A DNA stretch of 64,000 nucleotides from Paraburkholderia fungorum (lineage in GTDB: Bacteria; Pseudomonadota; Gammaproteobacteria; Burkholderiales; Burkholderiaceae): the NCBI RefSeq assembly GCF_003610895.1, contig NZ_MCAS01000025.1:36658-100657 (forward strand), read 5' to 3'. The translations under genes and the position numbers were made by a program. Under the pieces are notes generated by a model. It searched no databases and was not told the origin of the DNA. It saw nothing but the letters and a program-made list of their open reading frames with translations. This document shows positions 8,002 through 16,616 of this stretch, piece by piece; positions within the stretch are counted from its first letter, which is position 1, and each line of letters starts with the position of its first letter.

Positions 8002-9579
8002 ATGTCGCTTCTTTCACAGATCGGCTCACTGCTCGGCTCGGCCAGCAGCACGTCCACCACCGCGGCCATGGCCGCTGCGGCGAACGCCACGCCGTTCTCG
8101 CAGACTTTGCAGCAGAGCATCGATCAGCAGAACAACGCGGCCGCGCAGAGTGCGAGCAAGCCGCCGGCTCCGCCGCCCTCTTCATCTTCGTCTTCGTCGT
8201 CTCCGTCTGCCTCCTCATCGTCTTCGGCATCCTCGTCGAGCGTGCACGACGCACCGCCGCCGCCCGATCCGTCGACGAACAATCAGAACGCATCGAGCAG
8301 CAACACAGGCAACAGCAGTTCGGCGAATGGCTCTTCGTCCAACTCTTCATCCAGTTCGTCGTCGGCTTCGTCGTCCGGTTCGTCATCCAGCTCGCAGCAG
8401 GCCTCGAGCGGCACGGGCAACGCGACGCCGTCGAAGTCCGCCAACACCGCCAACACCTCCACGCAGACCGACGCGGGCGCGGCAGCGGCTGCCGCCGCGG
8501 CGCAGGCCCAGGCCCAACTCCAGATTCAAACCCAGGCCAATGCGAATAGCGCTGCCGATCCTGCGAGCGCCGATCCCGCCACGGCACTGACTGACGCCGC
8601 GGCCACGCAGGCAGGCACCGACACCACGACGGACGGCGCCACTGGCAAAAAGACGGCTTCCAGCGATTCGAAGTCAGTGCAGGACGCCTTGCAGGCAGCG
8701 CTGGCCGCGCTGGCGAGTGGCCAGGCCATGGTTCCGGCACAGGCGCTGGCGAGCGGCGCGGCGGCTAACGCGACGACGGCAGGCGGGTTGGGGTCTGGCG
8801 CGGGCAGTGGGTTGAACGGATCGGCGGACGGCAAGACGCTTGCGGCCGGTTTGTTCGGCAATGGGAAGGGATCGAGCGCTGACAGGACTGCTTCGACGAC
8901 GGCGCCCACGACGGCGGCCGATCCATCGGCGGCCTCGAAGGCGGCGGCTGACGTGCTGAGCGCGACGGCTGCCGGTGGCGCGCAGGCTGACAATCTTGCG
9001 TCCTTCAGGAGTGCCGCCGATGCCGCGACGGCGGCGCTGGCTGCCGGCCAGGCTGCGGCGAGCGCCGCGAGCACGACGACGGCTGTGCAAACAACGGGTA
9101 ACGCGGGTGCCGCGGCGGTAGCGAATGCGTTGTCGCCGCAGGTGGGCACGACGGACTGGGAAGACGCGCTGAGTCAGAAGGTGGTGTTTTTGTCGAATGC
9201 GCATTCGCAGAGCGCCGAACTGACTTTGAATCCGAAGGATCTCGGGCCATTGCAGGTGGTGTTGCAGGTTGCCGATAACCACGCGCATGCGTTGTTTGTT
9301 TCGCAGCATCAGCAGGTGCGGGAGGCGGTCGAGGCGGCATTGCCGAAGCTTCGCGAGGCGATGGAGGCGAATGGAATTGGGTTGGGGAGCGCGAGTGTGA
9401 GCGACGGGTTTGCCCGGCAGAGCGGCCAGCAGAGTGCGGGGTCGGGCCGTTCCGGTGGGGGTGGCAGCGGGGCTTCGGGAAGTTTTGCCGGCGGCGCTGG
9501 GTCGGGTTCTGGTTCTGATTCTGTTGTGGCGGATGTGGCCGTGCGGCGGAGTGTGGGGTTGGTGGATACGTTTGCTTGA
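8002..9579 (+). CDS. fliK: flagellar hook-length control protein FliK
   Basis: 525 residues from ATG 8002; a longer frame from 7987 adds only five residues. FliK is the secreted molecular ruler that measures the hook and switches FlhB from hook-type to filament-type export. The first half is very low complexity (poly-Ser, roughly residues 55-145, then Ala/Thr/Gln), fitting an extended ruler. The conserved C-terminal Flg_hook domain is clear (about residues 385-465): SQSAELTLNPKDLGPLQVVL and VREAVEAALPKLREAM. A Gly/Ser tail follows. It is the last gene of the fliF operon; the 1-kb stretch after it holds the inverted-repeat element. Confidence 0.95.
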   Translation: MSLLSQIGSLLGSASSTSTTAAMAAAANATPFSQTLQQSIDQQNNAAAQSASKPPAPPPSSSSSSSSPSASSSSSASSSSVHDAPPPPDPSTNNQNASSSNTGNSSSANGSSSNSSSSSSSASSSGSSSSSQQASSGTGNATPSKSANTANTSTQTDAGAAAAAAAAQAQAQLQIQTQANANSAADPASADPATALTDAAATQAGTDTTTDGATGKKTASSDSKSVQDALQAALAALASGQAMVPAQALASGAAANATTAGGLGSGAGSGLNGSADGKTLAAGLFGNGKGSSADRTASTTAPTTAADPSAASKAAADVLSATAAGGAQADNLASFRSAADAATAALAAGQAAASAASTTTAVQTTGNAGAAAVANALSPQVGTTDWEDALSQKVVFLSNAHSQSAELTLNPKDLGPLQVVLQVADNHAHALFVSQHQQVREAVEAALPKLREAMEANGIGLGSASVSDGFARQSGQQSAGSGRSGGGGSGASGSFAGGAGSGSGSDSVVADVAVRRSVGLVDTFA

Positions 9580-9633
9580 TCCTGGTTTTTTGGCCTGCTC
9601 GGCGGATGGGTTTTCTTTTGTGCGCTTACGGCG

Positions 9634-9837
9634 TTGGCCTTTCCTTGATTTCTTATTGGTCTATTAGTGTTGCCCCTGTGCGGGGCGGCACTTACTTTCT
9701 TTGCCGCCGCAAAGAAAGATAAGCAAAGAAAGCGGCTCAACCCGCCAGCTCTTAAGCGGGTCCCCCGCACAGCCACGGTAGTGGTGCATCTGGAATCCGT
9801 GTTCTCGCACACTCCGCGTTAGCGACACAGGGCTCAT
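9634..9837 (+). repeat. left arm of a large inverted-repeat element between fliK and fliL
   Basis: This ~200-bp arm is nearly the reverse complement of 10150-10353; by eye the core (about 9657-9837) differs at only about ten positions. It includes GGGGCGGCACTTACTTTC and an AAGAAAG-rich stretch, then TGGTGCATCTGGAATC and TCGCACACTCCGCGTTAG. I recall similar sequence being dispersed in Paraburkholderia intergenic regions, but cannot check that here. No protein-coding gene is supported inside the element. Confidence 0.85.
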
Positions 9838-10149
9838 CCGCTCCCACTCCGCACTGCGTGCGTCGCGGATGGGTCCGCATGGGAAACCAGGGGTTTCGCT
9901 TCGCGTAGCGGGGGCCATCGGCTTCGCCTCGGCGAAGCGCTCTCGCCGCTATTGGCAAACCCCACCTCAAATGAAATGTCGACGCGTTGCATTCGCGGCG
10001 GCGGCTGCATTTATGCCCGCGACACCGACACAACGGAGCGATGGAGCAGTGACGCGCCGACGAATCGGGGAACTGGGTGAACCGCGGGAGGGAGAGTTCA
10101 GCGGGTAGTTTTTGAAGTACGGTTCGGCGCGCGCAGCGCCGCCGGAAGT

Positions 10150-10353
10150 ATGACGCCCTTGTCACTAACGCGGAGTGTGCGAGAACACAGATTCCAGATG
10201 CACCACTACCGTGGCTGCGCGGGGGACCCGCTTATGAGCTGGCGGTGTGAGCCGCTTTCTTTGCTTATCTTTCTTTGCGGCGGCAAAGAAAGTAAGTGCC
10301 GCCCCGCACAGGGGCAACGCTAATAAACCAAAAGCAAATCAAGGAAAGGCCAA
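10150..10353 (-). repeat. right arm of the fliK-fliL inverted-repeat element
   Basis: Reverse-complement partner of 9634-9837, with about 312 bp of non-coding spacer (9838-10149) between them. The arm is open in the fliL reading frame, so automated callers could fuse it to fliL as a spurious N-terminus starting at 10247 (MSRFLCLSFFAAAKKVS). Transcribed together, the two arms would pair over about 200 bp, which could separate fliK from fliL expression. The stretch 10354-10579 is purine-rich and shows no gene. Confidence 0.85.
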
Positions 10354-10579
10354 AGAAAAAGCCAGACCAAGGAAAGACCAACACCACAAGCACACAGACA
10401 ACAAGCACAGCAAAAGCAAAAAGCAAAAAACCAAAACCCACCCGCCGCCAGGCGCCCCCCGCCCAAATGGGCAAAAACCAGAGATAGCCCTCAATAACCC
10501 TTCTTTTCGACCCATCGCGCCGCAGGCAAATCAACAACAATCACCCTCACCAGCAATAAAGGCAAGCAAAGCAAACCTC

Positions 10580-11086
10580 ATGGCAACCACGACCGCAAAC
10601 CAGCAAGCCGTGCCCGCTTCCCCGGGCCCCTTGAAGCGCATCATCCTGATCGTCCTCATCGCGATCATCGCCGCAGGCGCTGCCGGCGCGGGTGTGTGGT
10701 TCTTCATGTCCAAACGCGCCCCGGCGCCGGCGTCAGCGGATACCGTCAGCGCACCCGCGCCGCTCGCCGTGCCGCTGTTCTTCCCGCTCGAATCAATGAC
10801 CGTCAACCTGCAATCGGACGACGGTCAGCAACACTTCCTGCGTATCGGCCTGACGCTCAAGCTCAACGACGCGAAAACCCAGCAGGAACTCACCGACCAT
10901 ATGCCGGAAGTGCGCAGCCGCATCCTCCTCGCCCTGTCGAACAAGCATCCGGAAGACCTCGCGCCGCTCGAAGGCAAACGCGCGCTGGCCACCGAACTCC
11001 GGACGCTGATCGAAGAGCCGACGGACAAGGGCGCCGCACCGATCCGCGTCCAGGACGTGCTCTTCACCGAATTCGTCGTGCAGTGA
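10580..11086 (+). CDS. fliL: flagellar basal body-associated protein FliL
   Basis: 168 residues from ATG 10580 (MATTTANQQAVPASPG). FliL is a single-pass inner-membrane protein that rings the stator units and supports torque. One membrane segment is clear (about residues 20-42, RIILIVLIAIIAAGAAGAGV); the periplasmic domain has the family pattern (PLESMTVNLQSDDGQQHFLRIGL). The frame is open back to 10247, but those 111 residues are encoded by the repeat arm plus Lys-rich simple sequence and are not FliL-like, so I reject that start. The ribosome site before 10580 is weak. It is first in fliLMNOPQR. Confidence 0.93.
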   Translation: MATTTANQQAVPASPGPLKRIILIVLIAIIAAGAAGAGVWFFMSKRAPAPASADTVSAPAPLAVPLFFPLESMTVNLQSDDGQQHFLRIGLTLKLNDAKTQQELTDHMPEVRSRILLALSNKHPEDLAPLEGKRALATELRTLIEEPTDKGAAPIRVQDVLFTEFVVQ

Positions 11087-11136
11087 GTCTCCTTCACGCC
11101 GCCATCATCAACCGCCGGACGCACGAGGAATAAGGA

Positions 11137-12135
11137 ATGGGCCACGAAGAGTTCATGTCCCAGGAGGAGGTCGATGCCCTCCTCAAGGGCGTCACCGGCG
11201 AGTCCGACTCGGAAACCGAGCAGACCGACCGTGCGGGCGTACGCCCGTACAACATCGCGACGCAGGAACGCATCGTCCGCGGCCGGATGCCCGGCCTCGA
11301 AATCATCAACGACCGCTTCGCGCGCCTGTTGCGCGTCGGTATCTTCAACTTCATGCGGCGTTCGGCGGAAATCTCCGTCGGGCCGGTGAAGGTGGTGAAG
11401 TACAGCGAGTTCACCCGCAACCTGCCGATCCCGACCAACCTGAATCTGGTCCACGTCAAGCCGTTGCGCGGCACGTCGCTGTTCGTGTTCGACCCGAATC
11501 TGGTGTTCTTCGTGGTCGACAACCTGTTCGGCGGCGACGGGCGCTTCCATACCCGCGTCGAAGGCCGCGATTTCACGGCAACCGAGCAGCGCATCATCAT
11601 GAAGCTGCTCAATCTCACGTTCGAGCACTACGCGGCGTCGTGGAAAAGCGTGCGCCCGCTGCAGTTCGAATTCGTGCGCTCGGAAATGCACACGCAGTTC
11701 GCCAACGTGGCGACGCCGAACGAAATCGTCATCGTCACGCAGTTCTCGATCGAGTTCGGCACGACGGGCGGCACGCTGCACATCTGCATGCCGTATTCGA
11801 TGATCGAACCGATCCGCGACATTCTGTCGTCGCCGATCCAGGGCGAGGCGCTGGAAGTCGACCGCCGCTGGGTGCGCGTGCTGTCGCAACAGGTGCAGGC
11901 AGCCGAAGTGGAACTGACCGCCGACCTCGCGCAGGTGCCGGTCACGTTCGAACAGATCCTGAACATGCGCAAAGGCGATGTTCTGCCGATCAACATCCCC
12001 GAACACATCACGGCGAAAGTCGATGGCGTGCCGGTGATGGAATGCGGCTACGGAATTTTCAATGGTCAGTACGCGTTGCGGGTCCAGAAAATGATCAGCG
12101 CAGCCGACACGATGAAGGAAGGTGGATATGAGTGA
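11137..12135 (+). CDS. fliM: flagellar motor switch protein FliM
   Basis: 332 residues, standard length, with a good ribosome site (AAGGA just before ATG 11137). FliM forms the middle of the C ring and binds phospho-CheY. The N-terminal CheY-binding peptide is present (EEFMSQEEVDALLKGV, residues 4-19; enteric consensus LSQxEIDALL). The middle CheC-like domain carries FARLLRVGIFNFMRR and the FLG-interacting GGDGRF motif, and the C-terminal SpoA-like domain resembles FliN. The 3' end overlaps fliN. Confidence 0.98.
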   Translation: MGHEEFMSQEEVDALLKGVTGESDSETEQTDRAGVRPYNIATQERIVRGRMPGLEIINDRFARLLRVGIFNFMRRSAEISVGPVKVVKYSEFTRNLPIPTNLNLVHVKPLRGTSLFVFDPNLVFFVVDNLFGGDGRFHTRVEGRDFTATEQRIIMKLLNLTFEHYAASWKSVRPLQFEFVRSEMHTQFANVATPNEIVIVTQFSIEFGTTGGTLHICMPYSMIEPIRDILSSPIQGEALEVDRRWVRVLSQQVQAAEVELTADLAQVPVTFEQILNMRKGDVLPINIPEHITAKVDGVPVMECGYGIFNGQYALRVQKMISAADTMKEGGYE

Positions 12136-12592
12136 CCTGAACGCAAAGACTGAGGCCGAACTGGCCGCCGGCGAGGCGCAACTGGCCGCCGACGCAGCCA
12201 GCGCCGAAGACGACGCGGCGATGGCCGACTGGGCCAGCGCGCTGGCCGAGCAGAACGACAACACGGAAGTCAGCGCGACCACCGCCGGTGTGTTCCAGCC
12301 GCTCTCGAAGGTCGAGCCGACCTCGACGCGCAACGACATCGACATGATCCTGGACATTCCCGTTCAGATGACCGTCGAACTCGGCCGCACCAAGATCGCG
12401 ATCCGCAACCTGCTGCAACTGGCGCAAGGCTCGGTCGTGGAACTCGACGGCATGGCGGGTGAACCGATGGACGTGCTGGTCAACGGCTGCCTGATCGCCC
12501 AGGGCGAAGTGGTGGTCGTGAACGACAAGTTCGGTATCCGTTTGACGGACATCATCACGCCGTCCGAACGCATCCGGAAGCTCAATCGATGA
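12128..12592 (+). CDS. fliN: flagellar motor switch protein FliN
   Basis: 154 residues from ATG 12128 (GAAGGTGG upstream), overlapping the fliM stop; an ATG two codons earlier is also possible. FliN forms the bottom of the C ring with FliM and docks the FliH-FliI complex. The C-terminal SpoA domain is typical (ILDIPVQMTVELGRTKIAIR... VVNDKFGIRLTDIITPSERI). The N-terminal ~65 residues are an acidic Ala-rich extension. Confidence 0.97.
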   Translation: MSDLNAKTEAELAAGEAQLAADAASAEDDAAMADWASALAEQNDNTEVSATTAGVFQPLSKVEPTSTRNDIDMILDIPVQMTVELGRTKIAIRNLLQLAQGSVVELDGMAGEPMDVLVNGCLIAQGEVVVVNDKFGIRLTDIITPSERIRKLNR

Positions 12593-13233
12593 AACGCGTT
12601 GCCGGTCGCGCCATGCTGCATGCGTCGCGCCAGGTCTTCAATCGCGCTGTGCCCGCAGCTTCGACAGCCGCGAGCGCAACGGCAACGGCATCAGCGGCCA
12701 CCCGGGCATGGGCGTCGGCGCTTGCCGCCGTCGCGGCCTTCGCATCATCGGCCGCGCACGCAGCCGACATGAACGCGGTCAACAACGCCGCGAACATCGC
12801 GTCGGGTGTCGGTGCCGGCACGGCCGTTCCGGCGCTCGGCGTGGGCGCGGTGCTGCAGACCATCGTCGGCTTGCTGGTGGTGATCGGTCTGGTATTCGCC
12901 TGTGCATGGCTCGCGCGCCGCTTCGGCTTGCAGCCGGCCAATCGCGGCGGCCTCGTGAAGACGATCGGCGGCGCCTCGCTCGGCGGCAAGGAGCGCGTCG
13001 CTGTGGTGGAGATCGGCGACACGTGGCTCGTGCTCGGCACGGCGCCCGGCAATGTGCGTCTGCTGCACACGATGCCCGCGGGCTCTGCCGCGCTCGATCC
13101 GGTCGCGGGTACGCCACCGGTCACATCAGGTAAGGACACGGCGTTGCCCGGCACTTTCGGCCAACGCTTTCGCGACGCTTTACGAGGCGAAGTAGGCAAA
13201 CGTTTCAGTGGGCAAGGCAACGGGGATCGGTAA
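12589..13233 (+). CDS. fliO: flagellar biosynthesis protein FliO
   Basis: 214 residues, overlapping fliN by ATGA and fliP by TAATG. FliO is a small membrane protein that helps FliP assemble into the export gate. It shows an N-terminal signal-like segment (about residues 35-62, ending SAAHAA), a hydrophobic helix (about 83-105, TIVGLLVVIGLVFACAWLA) and the FliO pattern LGGKERVAVVEIGDTWLVLG. The position between fliN and fliP is conserved. Confidence 0.93.
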   Translation: MKRVAGRAMLHASRQVFNRAVPAASTAASATATASAATRAWASALAAVAAFASSAAHAADMNAVNNAANIASGVGAGTAVPALGVGAVLQTIVGLLVVIGLVFACAWLARRFGLQPANRGGLVKTIGGASLGGKERVAVVEIGDTWLVLGTAPGNVRLLHTMPAGSAALDPVAGTPPVTSGKDTALPGTFGQRFRDALRGEVGKRFSGQGNGDR

Positions 13234-14075
13234 TGCAGTTCAGTCTTCACTCAGCGCGACCCGTGCAGGCGGACCGCCAGGCACACGCCACTCGCATGTC
13301 TTGCGCCGCCTCGAAAGTCATTGCCGTTCTGCGCCGCGTCGCACCGGTCGTGCTGCCGGCGCTGATGCTCGCGCTGCCGACGCTGTCGTTCGCGCAAACC
13401 GCCGGCTTGCCGGCCTTCAATACGAGCCCGGGCCCCAACGGCGGCACGACCTACTCGCTGAGCGTGCAGACGATGCTGCTGCTCACGATGCTGTCGTTCC
13501 TGCCGGCGATGGTGCTGATGATGACGAGCTTCACGCGCATCATCATCGTGCTGTCGCTGCTGCGTCAGGCACTCGGCACCACCACTACGCCGCCGAACCA
13601 GGTGCTGGTCGGTCTCGCGCTGTTCCTCACGCTGTTCGTGATGTCGCCGGTGCTCGACAAAGCCTATAACGACGGCTACAAACCCTTCTCCGAAGGCTCG
13701 ATGCCGATGGAGACCGCCGTCAACCGCGGTCTCGCGCCGTTCAAGACATTCATGCTGCGCCAGACCCGCGAAAGCGATCTCGCGTTGTTCGCCCGCATCT
13801 CGCACGCAGCGCCCATGCAGGGTCCGGAAGACGTGCCGCTGTCGCTGCTGGTGCCCTCGTTCGTGACGAGCGAACTGAAAACGGGCTTCCAGATCGGCTT
13901 CACGATTTTCATCCCGTTCCTGATCATCGACATGGTGGTGGCAAGCGTGTTGATGTCGATGGGGATGATGATGGTGTCGCCCGCCACCATCTCGCTGCCG
14001 TTCAAGCTGATGTTGTTCGTGCTGGTCGACGGTTGGCAATTGCTGCTCGGCTCGCTCGCGCAGAGCTTTGTTTAG
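13233..14075 (+). CDS. fliP: flagellar export gate protein FliP
   Basis: 280 residues. FliP forms the pentameric core of the FliPQR gate. It has a cleavable N-terminal signal (to about residue 55, LMLALPTLSFAQ), then membrane segments with the family signatures MLSFLPAMVLMMTSFTRI and PFLIIDMVVASVLMSMGMMM. Start coupling with fliO is by TAATG (13231-13235). Length is somewhat above E. coli FliP because of the longer N-terminus. Confidence 0.98.
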   Translation: MQFSLHSARPVQADRQAHATRMSCAASKVIAVLRRVAPVVLPALMLALPTLSFAQTAGLPAFNTSPGPNGGTTYSLSVQTMLLLTMLSFLPAMVLMMTSFTRIIIVLSLLRQALGTTTTPPNQVLVGLALFLTLFVMSPVLDKAYNDGYKPFSEGSMPMETAVNRGLAPFKTFMLRQTRESDLALFARISHAAPMQGPEDVPLSLLVPSFVTSELKTGFQIGFTIFIPFLIIDMVVASVLMSMGMMMVSPATISLPFKLMLFVLVDGWQLLLGSLAQSFV

Positions 14076-14110
14076 CCGGCTCGCCGGGTTGCGCCGCCTG
14101 ATGGCGTCAT

Positions 14111-14175
14111 CTGGTTACGTCAGTCGGTTATGTCACTCGGTTATGTCACTCGGTTACGTCACTCGGTTACGTCAC
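14111..14175 (+). repeat. five 13-bp tandem repeats between fliP and fliQ
   Basis: Five head-to-tail copies of TCGGTTAYGTCAC (first copy CTGGTTACGTCAG) at 14111, 14124, 14137, 14150 and 14163. The middle units alternate ATG/ACG at one position. They lie in the 131-bp fliP-fliQ gap, within what should be one transcript. No coding function is seen. Confidence 0.95.
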
Positions 14176-14206
14176 TTAACCCTTACGTTCGCGCATTGAA
14201 AACGCC

Positions 14207-14476
14207 ATGAATCAAGAATCCGTCATGACGCTCGCGCACCAGGCCATGTATGTCGGCCTGCTGCTTGCCGCGCCGTTGCTGCTGGTCGCGCTGGTGGTCG
14301 GTCTGGTGGTGAGCCTGTTCCAGGCCGCCACGCAGATCAACGAAACCACGCTGTCGTTCATTCCGAAGCTGCTCGCGATCGCGATCACGATGGTGATCGC
14401 CGGCCCGTGGATGTTGACCACCATGCTCGACTACCTGCGCCAGACGCTCACCAACATCCCTTCGCTGGTCAACTGA
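14207..14476 (+). CDS. fliQ: flagellar export gate protein FliQ
   Basis: 89 residues, the exact family length: MNQESVMTLAHQAMYVGLLL with two membrane hairpin helices (about 17-40 and 53-75) and the conserved FQAATQINETTLSFIPK loop. FliQ surrounds the FliP-FliR core of the type III export gate in the inner membrane. It is separated from fliP by a tandem-repeat spacer and is followed by fliR after 46 bp. Confidence 0.97.
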   Translation: MNQESVMTLAHQAMYVGLLLAAPLLLVALVVGLVVSLFQAATQINETTLSFIPKLLAIAITMVIAGPWMLTTMLDYLRQTLTNIPSLVN

Positions 14477-14522
14477 GCGCGGCCCTGGCCTTCGCCCGGC
14501 GCCTGCCTTCTCCCCCACCGCC

Positions 14523-15305
14523 ATGTTTTCCGTCACCTACGCCCAACTGAACACCTGGCTCACGGCGTTCCTGTGGCCGTTCGTGCGGATTCTCGCGCTG
14601 GTGGCAACCGCGCCGATACTCGGCCACCGCTCGCTGCCGACGCGCGTGAAAATCGGCCTCGCAGCCTTCATCACGATCATCGTCGCGCCCACGCTCGGCG
14701 CGCTGCCCCAGGCCACGGTGTTTTCCGCCGAAGGCGTGTGGATCATCGTCAACCAGTTCCTGATCGGCATTGCGCTCGGCATGACGATGCAGATCGTGTT
14801 TCAGGCGATCAGCGCCACCGGTGATTTCGTCGGACTCGGCATGGGCCTCGGCTTCGCGACATTCTTCGACGCACAGGCGAGCAGTTCGAGCCAGGTGCTC
14901 TCGAGCTACATGAACACCATCGCCATGCTCGTGTTTCTGGTGATCGACGGTCATCTGCAGATGATCGGCGCGCTGCTGGCCACTTTCCAGTCCGTGCCGG
15001 TGTCGGCGAACATTCTGGGCGCCACCGGCTGGCGCACTCTGGCGAATTTCGGCAGCACGGTTTTTTCGGCGGGACTGCTGCTCTCGCTGCCAGTGGTCGT
15101 CGCACTGCTGATCACCAACCTCGCGCTCGGCATCCTGAACCGCGCCGCGCCGCAGATCGGCGTGTTCCAGATCGGCTTTCCGCTGACGATGCTGATCGGC
15201 ATGCTGCTTCTGCAGTTGATGATCCCGAACATGATTCCGTTCTTCATGCGCCTCTTCGACGTCGGCATCGATCAGATGGGACGGGTGGCAGCCGGGTTGA
15301 GGTAA
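14523..15305 (+). CDS. fliR: flagellar export gate protein FliR
   Basis: 260-residue polytopic membrane protein, normal length, MFSVTYAQLNTWLTAFLWPF. FliR completes the FliPQR gate and contacts FlhB. Six hydrophobic segments and the signatures RILALVATAPILGHRSLPTR and FQIGFPLTMLIGMLLLQLM are present. It is last in the fliL operon; a bidirectional terminator follows at 15326-15362. Confidence 0.97.
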   Translation: MFSVTYAQLNTWLTAFLWPFVRILALVATAPILGHRSLPTRVKIGLAAFITIIVAPTLGALPQATVFSAEGVWIIVNQFLIGIALGMTMQIVFQAISATGDFVGLGMGLGFATFFDAQASSSSQVLSSYMNTIAMLVFLVIDGHLQMIGALLATFQSVPVSANILGATGWRTLANFGSTVFSAGLLLSLPVVVALLITNLALGILNRAAPQIGVFQIGFPLTMLIGMLLLQLMIPNMIPFFMRLFDVGIDQMGRVAAGLR

Positions 15306-15325
15306 ACCTGGCAAACAGAAAACAG

Positions 15326-15362
15326 AAAGGGCGGAACCGGCTCACACCGGCTTCCGCCCTTT
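15326..15362. terminator. bidirectional terminator between fliR and flgL
   Basis: AAAGGGCGGAACCGG pairs with CCGGCTTCCGCCCTTT across a 6-base loop with a single bulged base. Runs of A on the left and T on the right let it work for fliR (plus) and flgL (minus), which converge here. Confidence 0.85.
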
Positions 15363-15385
15363 CCTGTTTCAGACTACCGCGCCGT

Positions 15386-16606
15386 TCAGTTCAGGTACTG
15401 GAACAGCGACACGCTCTGAATCTTCACGAACGCCTGCTGCGCCGCCTGCAGCGCATTTTGCGTCATCGTGTACTGGCCGATCGTCTTGACCATGTCCGTC
15501 TGGGTCAGATCCGCCAGGTTGCTCGCCGTCTGCAAGGTGTTGGTCTGCGTGACCGTCTGCAATGCCTGCACCTCCTGCTCGCGGCCGCCCACCGCCGCTT
15601 GTGCCGTCACAACGTTGTTCATGGTGTTTTCGAGCTGGGTCATGCTGGTGGTCAGTGCGCTCTGGTAGCTGGCCGTCGAGGCGCCGCCCGACACCGGCGT
15701 TTGCAATGTGGTGATCAACTGGCTCAGGTTGGCAAACACATCCGTGCTGCCTTGCGTGGCCGGAGTCACCGTGAAGCTGTCGCCCGCGTTCGGCGCGCCG
15801 GTGATGTTCACCGTCTGGCCGCCGAGCGTGATCGCCGAGCCGGCCGTGAACGGTTGCGGTCCACCCGTGGTTACCGTTCCGGACGGCGTGGTCTGGGTCA
15901 CCGTGTAGGTGGTCGCCGACGTGAACGAAATGCTGAACTTGTTCGCATTGGCCGGGTTGGTCGGGTTGGTCATGCTGACGGTGCTGATCACGCCCGTACC
16001 TGTGTTGCCGGTCGTCGCGGCCGGCACCGAGCTGGTTCCGATCGCGGCCACACTGTTGAAGATCGCGATCCCGTTGTCACCGGTCTGAATGGTGTGCGAC
16101 GGCGTGATCTGCATGGCGGGCGTGCCGGTGTCGCCCGAATAGGTCACCGCGCCGGCCGAGTTGGTGGTGTACGGCTGTGCGGTGCTTTGATAACCGCCGA
16201 ACAAGGCGTTGCCTTGCGGATCGGTCGCGTTGGCAAGCGTCATCAACTGGCTGCGCAAGCTTTGCAATTGAGTCGCGATCGAACCGCGATCGCCGTCGTT
16301 CAGCGAACCATCGCCGGCGCGCAGCACCAGTGTGTGAATGCTCTGCAAGACCGTATTCACGCTGCCGAGCGTCGAATCTTCCTGTTGCAGCGAAGCGAGC
16401 GCCACATTCTGGTTGGTCGTGTACTGCGCGAGGCTCGTCGCCGTCGAACTCAACTGCACCGCCTGCGCGGCGCCGAGGGGATTGTCCGACGGCGTGGAGA
16501 GGCTCACGCCACTCGAGATCTGTGCGTACAGTTGCGACAGCTGAGCTTGCTGATTGCTCATCGTCGTAACGTTCATGTTGAAGTACTGCATGCTGGAGAT
16601 ACGCAT
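15386..16606 (-). CDS. flgL: flagellar hook-filament junction protein FlgL (HAP3)
   Basis: 406 residues from ATG 16604-16606, with GAGG about nine bases upstream overlapping the flgK stop; a TTG two codons earlier is possible. FlgL joins the hook-associated FlgK to the filament. Flagellin-like coiled-coil termini are clear (MRISSMQYFNMNVTTMSNQQ and the C-terminal QNALQAAQQAFVKIQSVSLF). The middle has a variable Thr/Gly-rich beta domain (about 195-290) resembling segments in FlgK and FlgE nearby. It is last of the flgK-flgL pair. Confidence 0.96.
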   Translation of the reverse strand: MRISSMQYFNMNVTTMSNQQAQLSQLYAQISSGVSLSTPSDNPLGAAQAVQLSSTATSLAQYTTNQNVALASLQQEDSTLGSVNTVLQSIHTLVLRAGDGSLNDGDRGSIATQLQSLRSQLMTLANATDPQGNALFGGYQSTAQPYTTNSAGAVTYSGDTGTPAMQITPSHTIQTGDNGIAIFNSVAAIGTSSVPAATTGNTGTGVISTVSMTNPTNPANANKFSISFTSATTYTVTQTTPSGTVTTGGPQPFTAGSAITLGGQTVNITGAPNAGDSFTVTPATQGSTDVFANLSQLITTLQTPVSGGASTASYQSALTTSMTQLENTMNNVVTAQAAVGGREQEVQALQTVTQTNTLQTASNLADLTQTDMVKTIGQYTMTQNALQAAQQAFVKIQSVSLFQYLN

Positions 16607-16616
16607 GTTCAACGCC

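Noticed and set aside
9838..10149. A gene inside the inverted-repeat element (for example a small transposase)
   Set aside because: Frames here are short and Arg/Ala-rich without transposase motifs.
14111..14175. 13-bp repeats as a CRISPR array
   Set aside because: Units are directly adjacent with no spacers and far too short for CRISPR repeats.
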